A stretch of 64,000 nt of DNA, taken from assembly GCA_027488935.1 (NCBI GenBank), contig JAIYAP010000059.1, forward strand, positions 1 through 64,000, given 5' to 3'. Below the pieces are notes generated by a model, which was not told where the DNA came from, did no database searches, and saw only the letters and a list, made by a program, of their open reading frames with translations. Position numbers and translations under genes: made by a program. Within the stretch, counting starts at the first letter, position 1. Every line of letters begins with the position of its first letter. Of the stretch, positions 9,319 through 18,637 are shown in pieces. Source of the stretch: Saprospiraceae bacterium. Lineage in GTDB: Bacteria > Bacteroidota > Bacteroidia > Chitinophagales > Saprospiraceae.

Positions 9319-10587
9319 ATGCGCATTGGGTATGAAATTGCTATTCGATTATATGTATTTGCAGTACAGTTTTTAGGACGATTTAATGAAAAGGCTAAAA
9401 AATGGACGGATGGCAGAAAAAATTGGCGGCCCTTGTTGCAACAACAAGTTGCCCAATGGGGAAATCAACCTGTTTTTTGGCTACATGCGGCCTCCTTGGG
9501 CGAATTTGAACAAGGGCGCCCACTCATAGAGGCAATACGCGCTCAATATCCGCACTGGAAAATCGTACTAAGTTTTTTCTCTCCATCAGGATATGAAATC
9601 AGGAAAAACTATGCTTTTGCCGATTATGTATGCTATTTACCCGCTGATACCCGCCGAAATGCCCGCGATTTTGTTGAAATCCTGCAACCCCAATTGGCGG
9701 TATTTGTAAAATATGAGTTTTGGCTGAACTACTTATTGGCCTTACACCAAAAAGGTACCCCTACCCTGCTGGTTTCCGGCATTTTTAGGCCAACGCAGCC
9801 CTTTTTTCAATGGTATGGTGCCTTATGGCGGCAAATGTTGAGCGCATTCACCTATTTTTTTGTACAAAATGAGGCTTCTGCGCAGTTATTAGGCCAAATC
9901 GGTTTCCGTAATGTGACCATTGCGGGCGATACCCGAATCGACCGAGTCTTGAAAATTGTACAAGAGGCCCAACCCATTCCGATCGCGGCCCAATTCAAAA
10001 TATCCAGTGAATACCCCATCATGATCGTAGGCAGTTCGTGGGAGGCCGATGAAAAGGTGTACTTGCCGGTATTTCAAAAAAAGGAATTTCAACATTTTAA
10101 AACAATCATTGCGCCGCATTCCCTGTTGCCTGCATCAATTCAAAAACTGGAACAACCAATCGCCCAGTTTTCAAAAAGTATTCGATACAGCCAGGCTGAT
10201 GGGGTGGATTTGGTGCCTTATTCAACCTTGATCATCGATAACATCGGCATGTTGAATCAGTTGTACCAATATGGGAATATTGCTTACATTGGAGGTGGGT
10301 TTGGAAAAGCGATCCACAATGTGCTGGAGCCTGCCGCATGGGGCTTGCCCGTTATTTTTGGCCCAAAACACAAAAAATTTGAAGAAGCCCTTCAATTGGT
10401 AAAATTAGGAGGCGCCTTTGATATTGAAAACCAGGATGATTTGGAACGGATTTTGAGATATTTGGCAGATCCAGGACAATATACACGTGCTTCAGCTGCT
10501 GTGAGAGCCTGGCTAGAGGCAAATAAAGGGGCCTCCCTCAAAATATTATCATTTTTAACAGAAATTCTTGCTCAAAAGGCCGAATAA
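9319..10587 (+). CDS. waaA: 3-deoxy-D-manno-octulosonic acid transferase
   Basis: This 422-aa GT30 enzyme transfers Kdo from CMP-Kdo to lipid A precursor, the first step of LPS core assembly. The N-terminal hydrophobic anchor (about 5-20) is followed by the family signature [18 protein letters not shown] and [14 protein letters not shown]. The C-terminal half carries [19 protein letters not shown], the nucleotide-sugar region. Length fits the family. It follows the barrel gene by 3 bp. Confidence 0.95.
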   Translation: MRIGYEIAIRLYVFAVQFLGRFNEKAKKWTDGRKNWRPLLQQQVAQWGNQPVFWLHAASLGEFEQGRPLIEAIRAQYPHWKIVLSFFSPSGYEIRKNYAFADYVCYLPADTRRNARDFVEILQPQLAVFVKYEFWLNYLLALHQKGTPTLLVSGIFRPTQPFFQWYGALWRQMLSAFTYFFVQNEASAQLLGQIGFRNVTIAGDTRIDRVLKIVQEAQPIPIAAQFKISSEYPIMIVGSSWEADEKVYLPVFQKKEFQHFKTIIAPHSLLPASIQKLEQPIAQFSKSIRYSQADGVDLVPYSTLIIDNIGMLNQLYQYGNIAYIGGGFGKAIHNVLEPAAWGLPVIFGPKHKKFEEALQLVKLGGAFDIENQDDLERILRYLADPGQYTRASAAVRAWLEANKGASLKILSFLTEILAQKAE

Positions 10588-10603
10588 ATGGTCGTCCCCT
10601 TTC

Positions 10604-10611
10604 TACTTTTG
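10604..10611 (+). promoter_or_regulatory. TAnnTTTG promoter element of icd
   Basis: TACTTTTG is a full match to the Bacteroidota -7 element 66 bp before the icd ATG. No TTG is seen at the usual -33 distance. The leader is pyrimidine-rich (a CTT/TCTT run). Confidence 0.55.
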
Positions 10612-10676
10612 CAGAATCTGCCTCAAACAGGGCATCTTTCTTTCTTCTAACAACTTCTTCTTTTCTTCTTCTTGCA

Positions 10677-11942
10677 ATGACAGGTTCTAGTATTACAATT
10701 AAAAAGGGTAAACTCAAGGTGCCCAACGACCCCATTATTCCTTTTATCGAAGGCGACGGTACCGGACCCGATATTTGGGCAGCAGCGGTGCGCGTTTTGG
10801 ATGCAGCCGTTGAAAAAGCCTACAAAGGCAGCCGGAAAATTTTCTGGCAGGAAGTATTGGCGGGCGAAAAAGCCTTTAAACAAACGGGCAGTTGGTTGCC
10901 AGACGAAACTTTGAAAGTGATTGACGAATATAAAGTTGCGATCAAAGGTCCTTTGACGACACCGGTTGGCGGTGGTATTCGTTCGCTAAACGTTGCTTTG
11001 CGTCAGCAATTGGATTTGTATGCCTGTGTACGTCCAGTTCAATACTTTAAAGGTGTGCCAAGTCCGGTAAAAGAACCACAACTGGTAAATATGACCATTT
11101 TCCGTGAAAATACGGAAGATATTTATGCGGGCATCGAATACCTGGCAGGTACGGATGAGTGTAAAAAACTCATGAACTTCCTGGAAACAGAACTGGGTGT
11201 AAAAAATATCCGCTTCCCGAATACTTCTTCCTTGGGTATCAAACCTGTTTCGAAAGAAGGTACGGAGCGTTTGGTGCGTGCGGCCTTGTTGGATGCCTTG
11301 AAAAACAAGCGCAAATCCTTGACTTTGGTCCACAAGGGCAACATCATGAAGTTTACAGAAGGTAAATTCAAAGATTGGGGCTACGAACTGGCTGAACGCG
11401 AATTTGGCAATCAGGTATTCACTTGGGCTGCTTACGACCGGATTAAAGCCGAAAAAGGCGAAGATGCGGCCAATGCAGCACAAAGCGAAGCCGTTGCCGC
11501 CGGCAAAATGATCGTTAAAGACGTGATTGCCGATGCGTTTTTGCAACAAATTCTCCTGCGTCCATCTGAATATGATGTAATCGCAACCTTGAATTTGAAT
11601 GGCGACTATATTTCCGATGCCTTGGCTGCACAAGTAGGTGGTATTGGTATCGCTCCAGGTGCCAACATTAATTACATCACGGGCCACGCTATTTTTGAAG
11701 CAACCCACGGTACCGCACCAAAATACGCCGGTAAGGACGTGGTAAATCCATCTTCTGTAATTCTTTCGGGCGTAATGATGCTCGAATACATGGGTTGGGA
11801 CAAAGCAGCAAAATTGATCGTAAAAGGATTGGAACGCAGCATTCGCAAAAAACGCGTCACGTATGACTTCGAACGTTTGATGAAAGGTGCTACCAAATTG
11901 AAATGTTCTGAATTCGCAACAGAGATTATTACCAATATGTAA
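10677..11942 (+). CDS. icd: NADP-dependent isocitrate dehydrogenase
   Basis: This 421-aa TCA-cycle enzyme converts isocitrate to 2-oxoglutarate with CO2 release. It begins with the family segment [16 protein letters not shown]. The substrate loop [12 protein letters not shown] contains Ser103, which corresponds to the regulatory Ser of the E. coli enzyme, and is followed by the conserved [16 protein letters not shown]. The C-terminus has [20 protein letters not shown]. Length and motif order match the bacterial homodimeric NADP type. It has its own promoter upstream and a hairpin terminator downstream, so it looks monocistronic. Confidence 0.95.
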   Translation: MTGSSITIKKGKLKVPNDPIIPFIEGDGTGPDIWAAAVRVLDAAVEKAYKGSRKIFWQEVLAGEKAFKQTGSWLPDETLKVIDEYKVAIKGPLTTPVGGGIRSLNVALRQQLDLYACVRPVQYFKGVPSPVKEPQLVNMTIFRENTEDIYAGIEYLAGTDECKKLMNFLETELGVKNIRFPNTSSLGIKPVSKEGTERLVRAALLDALKNKRKSLTLVHKGNIMKFTEGKFKDWGYELAEREFGNQVFTWAAYDRIKAEKGEDAANAAQSEAVAAGKMIVKDVIADAFLQQILLRPSEYDVIATLNLNGDYISDALAAQVGGIGIAPGANINYITGHAIFEATHGTAPKYAGKDVVNPSSVILSGVMMLEYMGWDKAAKLIVKGLERSIRKKRVTYDFERLMKGATKLKCSEFATEIITNM

Positions 11943-11949
11943 TACCAAA

Positions 11950-11985
11950 GGGAGCAAACCTGCTGAAAATCAGGGGTTTGCTCCC
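11950..11985 (+). terminator. Hairpin after icd
   Basis: GGGAGCAAACC (11950-11960) pairs perfectly with GGTTTGCTCCC (11975-11985). It lacks a long T-run, so it may need help to terminate, or act as a 3'-end stabiliser. Confidence 0.6.
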
Positions 11986-12035
11986 CTAATTAACGCTTGC
12001 ACATTCCAAAGCATCGGATAACCCATCCGTTAACG

Positions 12036-12043
12036 TACCTTTG
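12036..12043 (+). promoter_or_regulatory. TAnnTTTG promoter element of the helicase gene
   Basis: TACCTTTG lies 16 bp before the ATG at 12060. This makes upstream in-frame starts impossible for this transcript and fixes the start at 12060 with a very short leader. Confidence 0.6.
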
Positions 12044-12059
12044 CGGCAAATTATATGGA

Positions 12060-13394
12060 ATGGAAGTTTCTTTTGACGCGTTGAATTTGAATACCCCCCT
12101 GCTGAATGCCCTAAAAGACTTGGGTTTCGAGCAGCCAACCCCCATACAGGTAAAAGCATTCCCTGTAATTATGTCGGGCCGTGATGTAGTCGGAATTGCC
12201 CAAACAGGTACCGGAAAAACCTTTGCTTACCTCCTGCCTATCCTGCGCCAGCTTACTTTTTCGCAGCAAAAAGATCCCCGGGCTTTGATTATTGTCCCTA
12301 CACGCGAGTTGGTGATTCAATTAGTGGGTGAAATTCAAAAACTGACTACTTATATGACTGTGCGCGCCCTGGGTGTGTATGGCGGCACCAATATTAATAC
12401 CCAAAAAATTGAAGTACTCAAAGGTTTGGATATTCTTGTAGGTACGCCTGGTCGGTTGATGGACCTTGCCTTGAGCCGTGTGTTATTATTAGGATCCATT
12501 CGCCACTTGGTAATTGATGAGGTAGACGAAACCTTGAGCCTTGGTTTTCGGCCACAGCTCACCACGATTTTTGATTTATTGCCAAAACGCCGCCAAAACC
12601 TCATGTTTTCGGCAACCATGACCGAAGAAGTGGATGCGATGATCGAAATGTTCTTCAATGGCCCTTTAACCCTGGAGGTAACGCGCGCAGGCACCCCCCT
12701 CGAAAAGATAGACCAGTCGGTATATGGAGCACCCAATTTTTTCTCTAAAATGAATTTATTGGAGCACCTGTTGGCCTCGGACGAAAGCATGAAAAAGGTA
12801 CTCATATTTGGCGCAACCAAACGCATGGCAGATCGCATATATGAGCGATTGAACGAAAAATTTCCTGAACAGTTTAGCATTATCCACGGCAATAAATCCC
12901 AGAATTTCCGGATGAATGCCGTGAGTGCCTTCGATAAAGGTCTGATAAGGGGCCTGATTTCTACCGATTTGCTGGCACGCGGCCTGGACGTTACCGATGT
13001 AACCCATGTCATCAACGTGGATACCCCCGATGATGCCCAAACGTATATCCACCGGATTGGTCGTACGGGTCGTGCAGACAGTATTGGCGCGTCCATTACT
13101 TTCGTTTCGCCACTTGAAATCGAACACCTGGAGGCGATTGAACAATTAATGCGCAAAGAAATTCCCATGCAGCCGATTCCCGAGGATGTTGTGCTGACCG
13201 ACGAACTCACACCAGAGGAATTGCCGGGTGAAGTTGGGAAGAATATTCAACGCTTTGCCAGGATAGCACCACCAGCTGGCGCCTTCCATGAAAAGAAAGG
13301 AAAAAATAAAAAAGTAAATTTGGGAAATAAAACCAAGCACTTGCGTGATATGAAGTACAAAAAACCGATTAAAAAGGCACCGAAGCGCAAGTAA
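12060..13394 (+). CDS. DEAD-box ATP-dependent RNA helicase
   Basis: This 444-aa helicase has the Q motif (GFEQPTPIQ, 22-30), Walker A AQTGTGKT (47-54), motif II DEVD at 153-156 instead of the textbook DEAD, motif III SAT, and C-terminal motifs ARGLDV and HRIGRTGRA. The tail is strongly basic (KKGKNKK to KKAPKRK), suited to RNA binding. Such proteins remodel rRNA or mRNA, often in the cold. The start at 12060 is preferred over the earlier in-frame codon at 11997 because the promoter element lies between them. Confidence 0.93.
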   Translation: MEVSFDALNLNTPLLNALKDLGFEQPTPIQVKAFPVIMSGRDVVGIAQTGTGKTFAYLLPILRQLTFSQQKDPRALIIVPTRELVIQLVGEIQKLTTYMTVRALGVYGGTNINTQKIEVLKGLDILVGTPGRLMDLALSRVLLLGSIRHLVIDEVDETLSLGFRPQLTTIFDLLPKRRQNLMFSATMTEEVDAMIEMFFNGPLTLEVTRAGTPLEKIDQSVYGAPNFFSKMNLLEHLLASDESMKKVLIFGATKRMADRIYERLNEKFPEQFSIIHGNKSQNFRMNAVSAFDKGLIRGLISTDLLARGLDVTDVTHVINVDTPDDAQTYIHRIGRTGRADSIGASITFVSPLEIEHLEAIEQLMRKEIPMQPIPEDVVLTDELTPEELPGEVGKNIQRFARIAPPAGAFHEKKGKNKKVNLGNKTKHLRDMKYKKPIKKAPKRK

Positions 13395-13487
13395 TCCAGC
13401 ATATTTTCTTTTTTTTTGTAAATAGCATAAATATGCGATTGCTGTGTTAAAAAAAACATATGATCTTTACACAAAAAGAACTACCCT

Positions 13488-14153
13488 ATGGATTTCCAAC
13501 CAATTATATCAAAGCCAATTAAATTAATAATTTTTGATGATAGTCCAGATATTCGGGATGGTTTTACCAGTTTGCTCAAATTTTATGATGATATTGATGT
13601 AATCGGTGCTTTCCCGGATGCCAAGGACGTAAAAAACATTGTTTTAAAACTTAAGCCGAATGTGATCTTGATGGATATTGACATGCCGGGAATAAATGGA
13701 ATAGAGGCTACTGTAGTTGTAAAGCATTATGCACCGGAAACGGAAGTGATCATCTTATCCCAATTTAGTGACGATATAAAAGTAATTAATGCCATAAAAG
13801 CAGGTGCCACAGGGTACCTGTTGAAAGGCTCAGATACCGATAAAGTGGTAGCATCCATTCGCCTGGTTGCGGAAGGTGGTTCACCGATGAATGCTTGGGT
13901 TGCACGAGAAATCTTGGAAATTTTCCGAAAAACACTGACCGGTTCAAGCGGGTCTGAATTAGATGAACTGAGTGATCGAGAGAAAGAAGTCTTAGAATGT
14001 ATGTGCAAGGGCATGTCATACAAAGAAATTGGCACTAATCTGAACATTGCCGTAAATACGGTGCGTAGTCACGCCCGTAAAATTTATGAAAAACTTCAGG
14101 TGAACTCAAAAACAGGAGCAGTTCTGAAGGCCATGCAGCGCAAACTACTTTAA
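13488..14153 (+). CDS. LuxR/NarL-family response regulator
   Basis: This 221-aa regulator has a receiver domain (about 10-130) with acidic pocket Asp17/Asp18, phospho-acceptor Asp63 in VILMDIDMPG and the conserved Lys in LLKGSDTDK. It is followed by a LuxR-type helix-turn-helix (about 158-215: LSDREKEVLECMCKGMSYKEI, split here only by the motif). It is very likely the partner of the sensor kinase encoded 345 bp downstream, with one small gene between. Confidence 0.92.
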   Translation: MDFQPIISKPIKLIIFDDSPDIRDGFTSLLKFYDDIDVIGAFPDAKDVKNIVLKLKPNVILMDIDMPGINGIEATVVVKHYAPETEVIILSQFSDDIKVINAIKAGATGYLLKGSDTDKVVASIRLVAEGGSPMNAWVAREILEIFRKTLTGSSGSELDELSDREKEVLECMCKGMSYKEIGTNLNIAVNTVRSHARKIYEKLQVNSKTGAVLKAMQRKLL

Positions 14154-14195
14154 TCTAATTATCAAGCAACCATCACCCTTTCAATATTTTACATT

Positions 14196-14492
14196 ATGTT
14201 AATTCTTAAAAGTCAAGCAGATATTTTGAATGCCAATCCAACTGAAGCGGAATTGGGCGAAACTGCAAGTTTTTATGAGCCGGACATGGCTACCATTCAG
14301 GCGCAAACCAATGCAGGTACATTGCGGGAAATCATTATTGAAATAGACGATGACGGACCAGTACATGCGGTTGCCGCTGTTACCGACGCTGGCGAAATTC
14401 TGAGTTTTCTCGGTTTGCCTTGCCCTCGTTACTGCGCACCCGGAAAACCACCAAGTACCCCAAAAAAGCTCGCTGATTATTTGGGCCAATAA
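14196..14492 (+). CDS. Hypothetical 98-aa protein between regulator and kinase
   Basis: I do not recognise this protein. It is acidic in its N-terminal half, has no signal peptide or membrane helix, and has a Cys/Pro motif LPCPRYCAPGKPP near residue 75. It starts 42 bp after the response regulator and ends 6 bp before the kinase start, so it is almost certainly cotranscribed with both. A role in the signalling pathway is inference from position only. Confidence 0.7.
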   Translation: MLILKSQADILNANPTEAELGETASFYEPDMATIQAQTNAGTLREIIIEIDDDGPVHAVAAVTDAGEILSFLGLPCPRYCAPGKPPSTPKKLADYLGQ

Positions 14493-14498
14493 TTAAAC

Positions 14499-17400
14499 AT
14501 GAAGAAAGCGGCGACTCTTTTGCTTTTCTTATCTGTAATGAGCAACGCTTTACAGAGTCAGGTGCGTGAAAACGTATATTTTCACCACCTGACTCAACAA
14601 AACGGCTTGTTAAAAGATTATAACTGGTATATTTATCCAGACTCAAAAGGCCTCGTCTGGATCAGTTCATCCAATGGGTTAGCACGTTTTGATGGTATCC
14701 ACGTCAAGTATTTTTTACCCAACGACCAAAACCCCAATGCTTTAAAGGGCATTAATATTATTGGTGATTTTATTGAAAGTAAAACATCCGATATTTGGTT
14801 TGCAGGAGATAATTATTTGTGTCAATATGTTAGAAATTTAGATAAGTTCCTCCATTTTCAGGTTAAAGATTCCATTGGTATCCCAGAAAGTGGTTATTAT
14901 CGGCTATTAACGCAGGATATACATGGAGATCTTTGGGTCTTAATAGATGATGAAACAATTGGAAGTCCTGTTTATAAATTCCACATAGATTCAGTAAGTG
15001 GAAGCGGCCAGTTTCAATGGGTTTGTAACCTCGGGGTTTCTGCCAATCGTTGTTATCCCATAAAAAACAAAGGGGAGGTAACAGGCTTTTTTGCGTTTAA
15101 TTGGGCCGAAAAAATGAGTTGTTTGAAAATGCTTTTGCCTCCTTCAGCTGATACCAAGACATTACAATTTAACATTCCCGGATCTACGGAAACTGGCCCA
15201 GTACTTGATGTGCTAGATTTAAATAATGGCCTTTTTTATGTAGTGTCGGATCCTGGGTTGTTTTTGGTAAATAGTGGAAATCCGGTACCGGAACTCGTTT
15301 TGAAGGAAAAAGGTATCACAAGCATTGCGCAGGCTCCAAATGGCAATTTGTTTCTGGGTACCGAATTAGGCGAAATTCTTGAAGTTACTACCGGACTGAA
15401 CTATACAATAAAAGAGCGTTTTTTATCCCAAAAACAAGCAACTTCGAATAGTTTATTTATTACCCATTTGCACATCGATGCCAATGCCACGCTTTGGTTA
15501 TCTTATTATTTTAATGGAATAGCGTGGGCGAATCTAAATAAAACCAAATATGATGTCATTCAGCACAACTTAGATTCAAAAAAACAACCATCCAGCATAC
15601 GATCTGTCATATCGGATGAAAATGGACAAGTATGGGGCCTGAGCCACAGAACACTGGTACAATTTGATGCCTCGGGCAATGCCTCTACAAGATACCATGC
15701 CCATCATGATACTTTCCCATTTCAAAAAATGTTATTCATTGCGCCACAAACAATTGGATTGTTAAATCACGATGAAATTGTTGCATTTGATCTTAAATCA
15801 AAACAATTCAATCAAATTGCGCGAAGAAAAGACAATGAGCCCGGTTACTTGGATTTTTGTAGTATAGGGCTACAAAGCATCCTTGTGGGTATGTTTGAAG
15901 GAGTTAAAATTTTCGAAAATAAAGGTAAAAAGAGGTACGAAAAACGCAATTTAAACATCGTCTCTGATTCTAGTGCATACACCGATCTCTTTTGCGATCA
16001 CCAAGGGCGTTTATATATCTATCAGGATCTAAATGAATTAATTATTTTTGAATATAAGAGCGGTGTGCTCAAAAAAATTGGGCAACCCATTCTATTTAAA
16101 GCGGAAATTACCTCCTGGGCGGAAGACAATACCTTTGTTTGGGCAGCCACCAATATAGGGCTATTGCAAATTCACAAGCAAACCAATCAAAATCGTTTTT
16201 TTACCATGAATGATGGTTTGCCTGGCCTTAATATTTCCAATTTGGTATTGGATAAGCAGCAAGGGCTTTGGATGAACATCAATGGCAAACTGGTTTATTA
16301 TAAAAATGGCAAAGCCATTACCTTTAGCAAGGCCGATGGTGCTTCGGAAACAATCGCAACAGATGGGAGTTCTGCCCTGGATGCAAATGGCGCTTTGTGG
16401 GTACCCGCAGTCGACGGCTTGATTGTCTCCCGAGAAAATGCAACCAAACCCTATAGTGGTAAAGCAGGCTTGTATATTGACGCGATTCAAATCAATGAAA
16501 AAACAGATACAACTTTACGATGCGCGCTTACCGGCGCTTCACAACCCAATGATATTCGTAAAATTGTCCTACCCTATGAAAAAAGCAACCTAAAAATCAG
16601 CTTTTTATCCATGGAGTACGGCGACCCCGAAAACAACTTTCTGGAATATCAAATTATCGGAGCTGATACCTCCTGGATTCGAACACCGAATCCGGGGTAT
16701 GCCCGCTTCCTTGGTGTGCGGGAGGGTACCTATCAATTGCGCATACGGGCCTTCAATGCCGATGGCATCCCCAGTTCGGACATTCGGACAATAACGGTCG
16801 TGATTAAGCCCCCCTTTGAACGCTCCCCTTTGTTGTACTTATTGGTGGTCCTTGGAGCGATTTCAATCGTAATCCTGATTTTTCAATACTTGCGCATGCA
16901 AGAAAGAAGAATGCAGGCCATGCGCCAACAAATTGCGGATGATTTGCACGATGAACTCGGATCGGTACTGACGGGCATTTTGATGTTTAGTGATGCACTC
17001 AGAATGAAGGCAAGCATACAACAAGATCAGGATTCGGTGTACAAGTTGGGGCGGATCGGTCAAAATGCTCAAAAAACCCTAAATTCTTTTCGTGATATTG
17101 TTTGGTCCATCAACCCCAAATACGACCGCATGGAGCAACTGGTGTTTCGCATGCGCGCCATGATCAGTGAGGCCAGTGATGCATCAATGATCCATTTTGT
17201 GTTTGCGCCACAACTTCAGGGTTATGAACAAATAAAACTGAATCCGCAATTACGACATAATTTATTCCTGGTATTTAGCGAGGCTTTTAACAATGCATTG
17301 AAATACAGCAAAGCCGATAAAATTGAAATAATTTTTAAAGTAATTGATCAGAAAATTACCCTTGAAGTGCATGATGATGGAGTAGGTTTCGACATGGAAG

Positions 17401-17573
17401 CGCCCGCATCTGGTAACGGGCTATCCAACCTACATAAACGTGCACGCACGCTCAAAGGCGTTTTTAAAATGGAAAGCAAAACAGGATTTGGTACGCACCT
17501 TTTCTTGCAAGTTTCGCTTCGAGAGCACGACAATCGCATAAATATGCTATGGAAGGGCAGAATTCAACCATGA
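14499..17573 (+). CDS. Beta-propeller sensor histidine kinase
   Basis: This 1024-aa membrane sensor has a signal peptide (residues 1-21), a long periplasmic region with Reg_prop-type propeller repeats (for example DSKGLVWISSSNGLARFDG near 50), a Y_Y_Y domain (about 695-770), one membrane helix (about 778-797) and a cytoplasmic HisKA_3 domain with phospho-acceptor His817 in ADDLHDELGS. The C-terminal ATPase domain has the N-box EAFNNALKYSKA and the G1 box DDGVGFD. It is the two-protein NarX/NarL style, not the fused hybrid type common in Bacteroides. The ligand is unknown. A terminator-like hairpin lies 280 bp after the stop. Confidence 0.92.
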   Translation: MKKAATLLLFLSVMSNALQSQVRENVYFHHLTQQNGLLKDYNWYIYPDSKGLVWISSSNGLARFDGIHVKYFLPNDQNPNALKGINIIGDFIESKTSDIWFAGDNYLCQYVRNLDKFLHFQVKDSIGIPESGYYRLLTQDIHGDLWVLIDDETIGSPVYKFHIDSVSGSGQFQWVCNLGVSANRCYPIKNKGEVTGFFAFNWAEKMSCLKMLLPPSADTKTLQFNIPGSTETGPVLDVLDLNNGLFYVVSDPGLFLVNSGNPVPELVLKEKGITSIAQAPNGNLFLGTELGEILEVTTGLNYTIKERFLSQKQATSNSLFITHLHIDANATLWLSYYFNGIAWANLNKTKYDVIQHNLDSKKQPSSIRSVISDENGQVWGLSHRTLVQFDASGNASTRYHAHHDTFPFQKMLFIAPQTIGLLNHDEIVAFDLKSKQFNQIARRKDNEPGYLDFCSIGLQSILVGMFEGVKIFENKGKKRYEKRNLNIVSDSSAYTDLFCDHQGRLYIYQDLNELIIFEYKSGVLKKIGQPILFKAEITSWAEDNTFVWAATNIGLLQIHKQTNQNRFFTMNDGLPGLNISNLVLDKQQGLWMNINGKLVYYKNGKAITFSKADGASETIATDGSSALDANGALWVPAVDGLIVSRENATKPYSGKAGLYIDAIQINEKTDTTLRCALTGASQPNDIRKIVLPYEKSNLKISFLSMEYGDPENNFLEYQIIGADTSWIRTPNPGYARFLGVREGTYQLRIRAFNADGIPSSDIRTITVVIKPPFERSPLLYLLVVLGAISIVILIFQYLRMQERRMQAMRQQIADDLHDELGSVLTGILMFSDALRMKASIQQDQDSVYKLGRIGQNAQKTLNSFRDIVWSINPKYDRMEQLVFRMRAMISEASDASMIHFVFAPQLQGYEQIKLNPQLRHNLFLVFSEAFNNALKYSKADKIEIIFKVIDQKITLEVHDDGVGFDMEAPASGNGLSNLHKRARTLKGVFKMESKTGFGTHLFLQVSLREHDNRINMLWKGRIQP

Positions 17574-17624
17574 AAAGTTAAAATTCCGCATAACAAGACT
17601 ATTTCGGCGTATTCTTTTTGGGCA

Positions 17625-17632
17625 TATCTTTG
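17625..17632 (+). promoter_or_regulatory. TAnnTTTG element in the gap after the kinase
   Basis: TATCTTTG matches the Bacteroidota -7 element. No TTG is seen at the ideal upstream distance. Confidence 0.4.
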
Positions 17633-17638
17633 TATCGA

Positions 17639-17885
17639 AGATAAAAGGCTACGATTTGTTTTTAGTTCAGACTCAAGCATTCCCCTTTTGAGCAAATTAC
17701 CGGGTTCCGAAATTCCATATTTCAAATAAACCCCAGAAAACCAGCCCCAGACCATTAAATTATACAAGCGGCTAATATACCCCATGACTTCCTCATGCCT
17801 CAAAACAGAAGCCGTTCATAAACCAACGAAAACCACCATCTACCAAGAAGACTTCGGGAGCACTTTTGCTCCCGCTTTTTTTTTA
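17639..17885 (+). ncRNA. Candidate small RNA (about 245 nt)
   Basis: The segment runs from about 7 nt after a TATCTTTG box to the end of a strong terminator and lacks a plausible gene. It does not show recognisable tmRNA, RNase P or SRP RNA signatures. It may equally be the 3' untranslated region of the kinase transcript. The boundaries are inferred from the two signals only. Confidence 0.25.
17855..17885 (+). terminator. Strong rho-independent terminator
   Basis: CGGGAGCA (17855-17862), loop CTTT and TGCTCCCG (17867-17874) form a perfect 8-bp stem followed by C and about ten T. It ends either the kinase transcript or the candidate small RNA. Confidence 0.85.
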
Positions 17886-17916
17886 TTAGCGCCGATAAAA
17901 TTTGTATTTTATTGGC

Positions 17917-18438
17917 CTAATAAACTGGATCCAGTGCTTTTTTCATCAACCAGTCCGGCTGCGGATCGTCACCTACCCAAAAGGTTTCTACTCCAAATAT
18001 TGAAAAGCCATTGCGCTCATAAAAAGCAACAGACCGCGGAGATTTTTTCCAAACACTGAGCCATATCCAATCGGAACCTTGTGTTTTTGCTTCTGATGCT
18101 GCAAATTGCAAGATAGATGCCCCCAATCCTTTACTTTGAAATGCTGGATAAACGTACACCCGTTCAATTTGTGTACAGAATGCCGTTTCCAGGGTTTCAA
18201 CCGGCTTGTTAAAATTCAATTTTAAATACGCTGCCAAGCTGTTTTCCCAATACATCAGATAAAAGGCTACATTCGGCTGGGCCATTTCGTTTGCCAATTT
18301 TTCCAGCGTAAAGGCCTGTTCACAATACCGCTCAAATTCTACCGGGTGATTGTCGGCCTGCCAGGCTATGCGAAAAGTCTCCTCCGCAATTTGACGTAAT
18401 TGCGGCAAATCTTCAGGTAATGCGCGATAAATATGCAT
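17917..18438 (-). CDS. GNAT family N-acetyltransferase
   Basis: This 173-aa protein has the acetyl-CoA fold: the central strand and motif A region IERVYVYPAFQSKGLGASIL (about 91-110) includes the Q-x-x-G-x-G/A signature, and the C-terminal YERNGF is the usual motif B end. The substrate cannot be told. It lies 68 bp downstream of tRNA-Arg(CCG) on the same strand and may share its transcript. Confidence 0.85.
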   Translation of the reverse strand: MHIYRALPEDLPQLRQIAEETFRIAWQADNHPVEFERYCEQAFTLEKLANEMAQPNVAFYLMYWENSLAAYLKLNFNKPVETLETAFCTQIERVYVYPAFQSKGLGASILQFAASEAKTQGSDWIWLSVWKKSPRSVAFYERNGFSIFGVETFWVGDDPQPDWLMKKALDPVY

Positions 18439-18506
18439 AAGTTGAGAAAATCTGTATAAAAAAAAGACCCTTCAAGCATTAAAGCTGAAAAGTCTCTTCC
18501 TTGTTG

Positions 18507-18578
18507 TAGTCCCGAGTGGGATCGAACCACTATCGAAGGTACCGGAAACCTCCATTCTATCCGTTGAACTACGGGACC
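18507..18578 (-). tRNA. tRNA-Arg (CCG anticodon)
   Basis: The reverse strand folds into a full cloverleaf of 72 nt: acceptor GGTCCCG/CGGGACT, D arm GTTC/GAAT, anticodon stem GAGGT/ACCTT with loop TTCCGGT (anticodon CCG, reads CGG), T arm AGTGG/CCACT with loop TTCGATC, discriminator A. CCA is not encoded. Confidence 0.93.
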
Positions 18579-18616
18579 GATTTGAATTTTGCCTCCATGT
18601 GATATTTAGGCGGCTG

Positions 18617-18624
18617 CAAAGATA
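18617..18624 (-). promoter_or_regulatory. TATCTTTG promoter element of tRNA-Arg(CCG)
   Basis: On the minus strand TATCTTTG lies 39 bp before the tRNA 5' end, giving a leader of about 30 nt. It sits just past the stop of the acyltransferase gene. Confidence 0.5.
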
Positions 18625-18637
18625 CAGGAATTTTTGA

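Larger units (their letters stand above)
17574..17916. other. 343-bp gap with promoter-like box and strong terminator
   Basis: No convincing protein-coding frame is seen on either strand. The gap contains a TAnnTTTG box at 17625 and a strong intrinsic terminator at 17855-17885, both for the + strand. A small RNA is possible. Confidence 0.6.

Noticed and set aside
10986-11957. 323-codon minus-strand frame opposite icd
   Set aside because: Shadow of a highly conserved gene; its translation is rich in Cys, Phe and His, as expected for an antisense frame.
17564-17803. 79-codon minus-strand frame after the sensor kinase
   Set aside because: It overlaps the kinase end, has no homology I know, and lies across a + strand promoter-like box; non-coding RNA or UTR is a better explanation.
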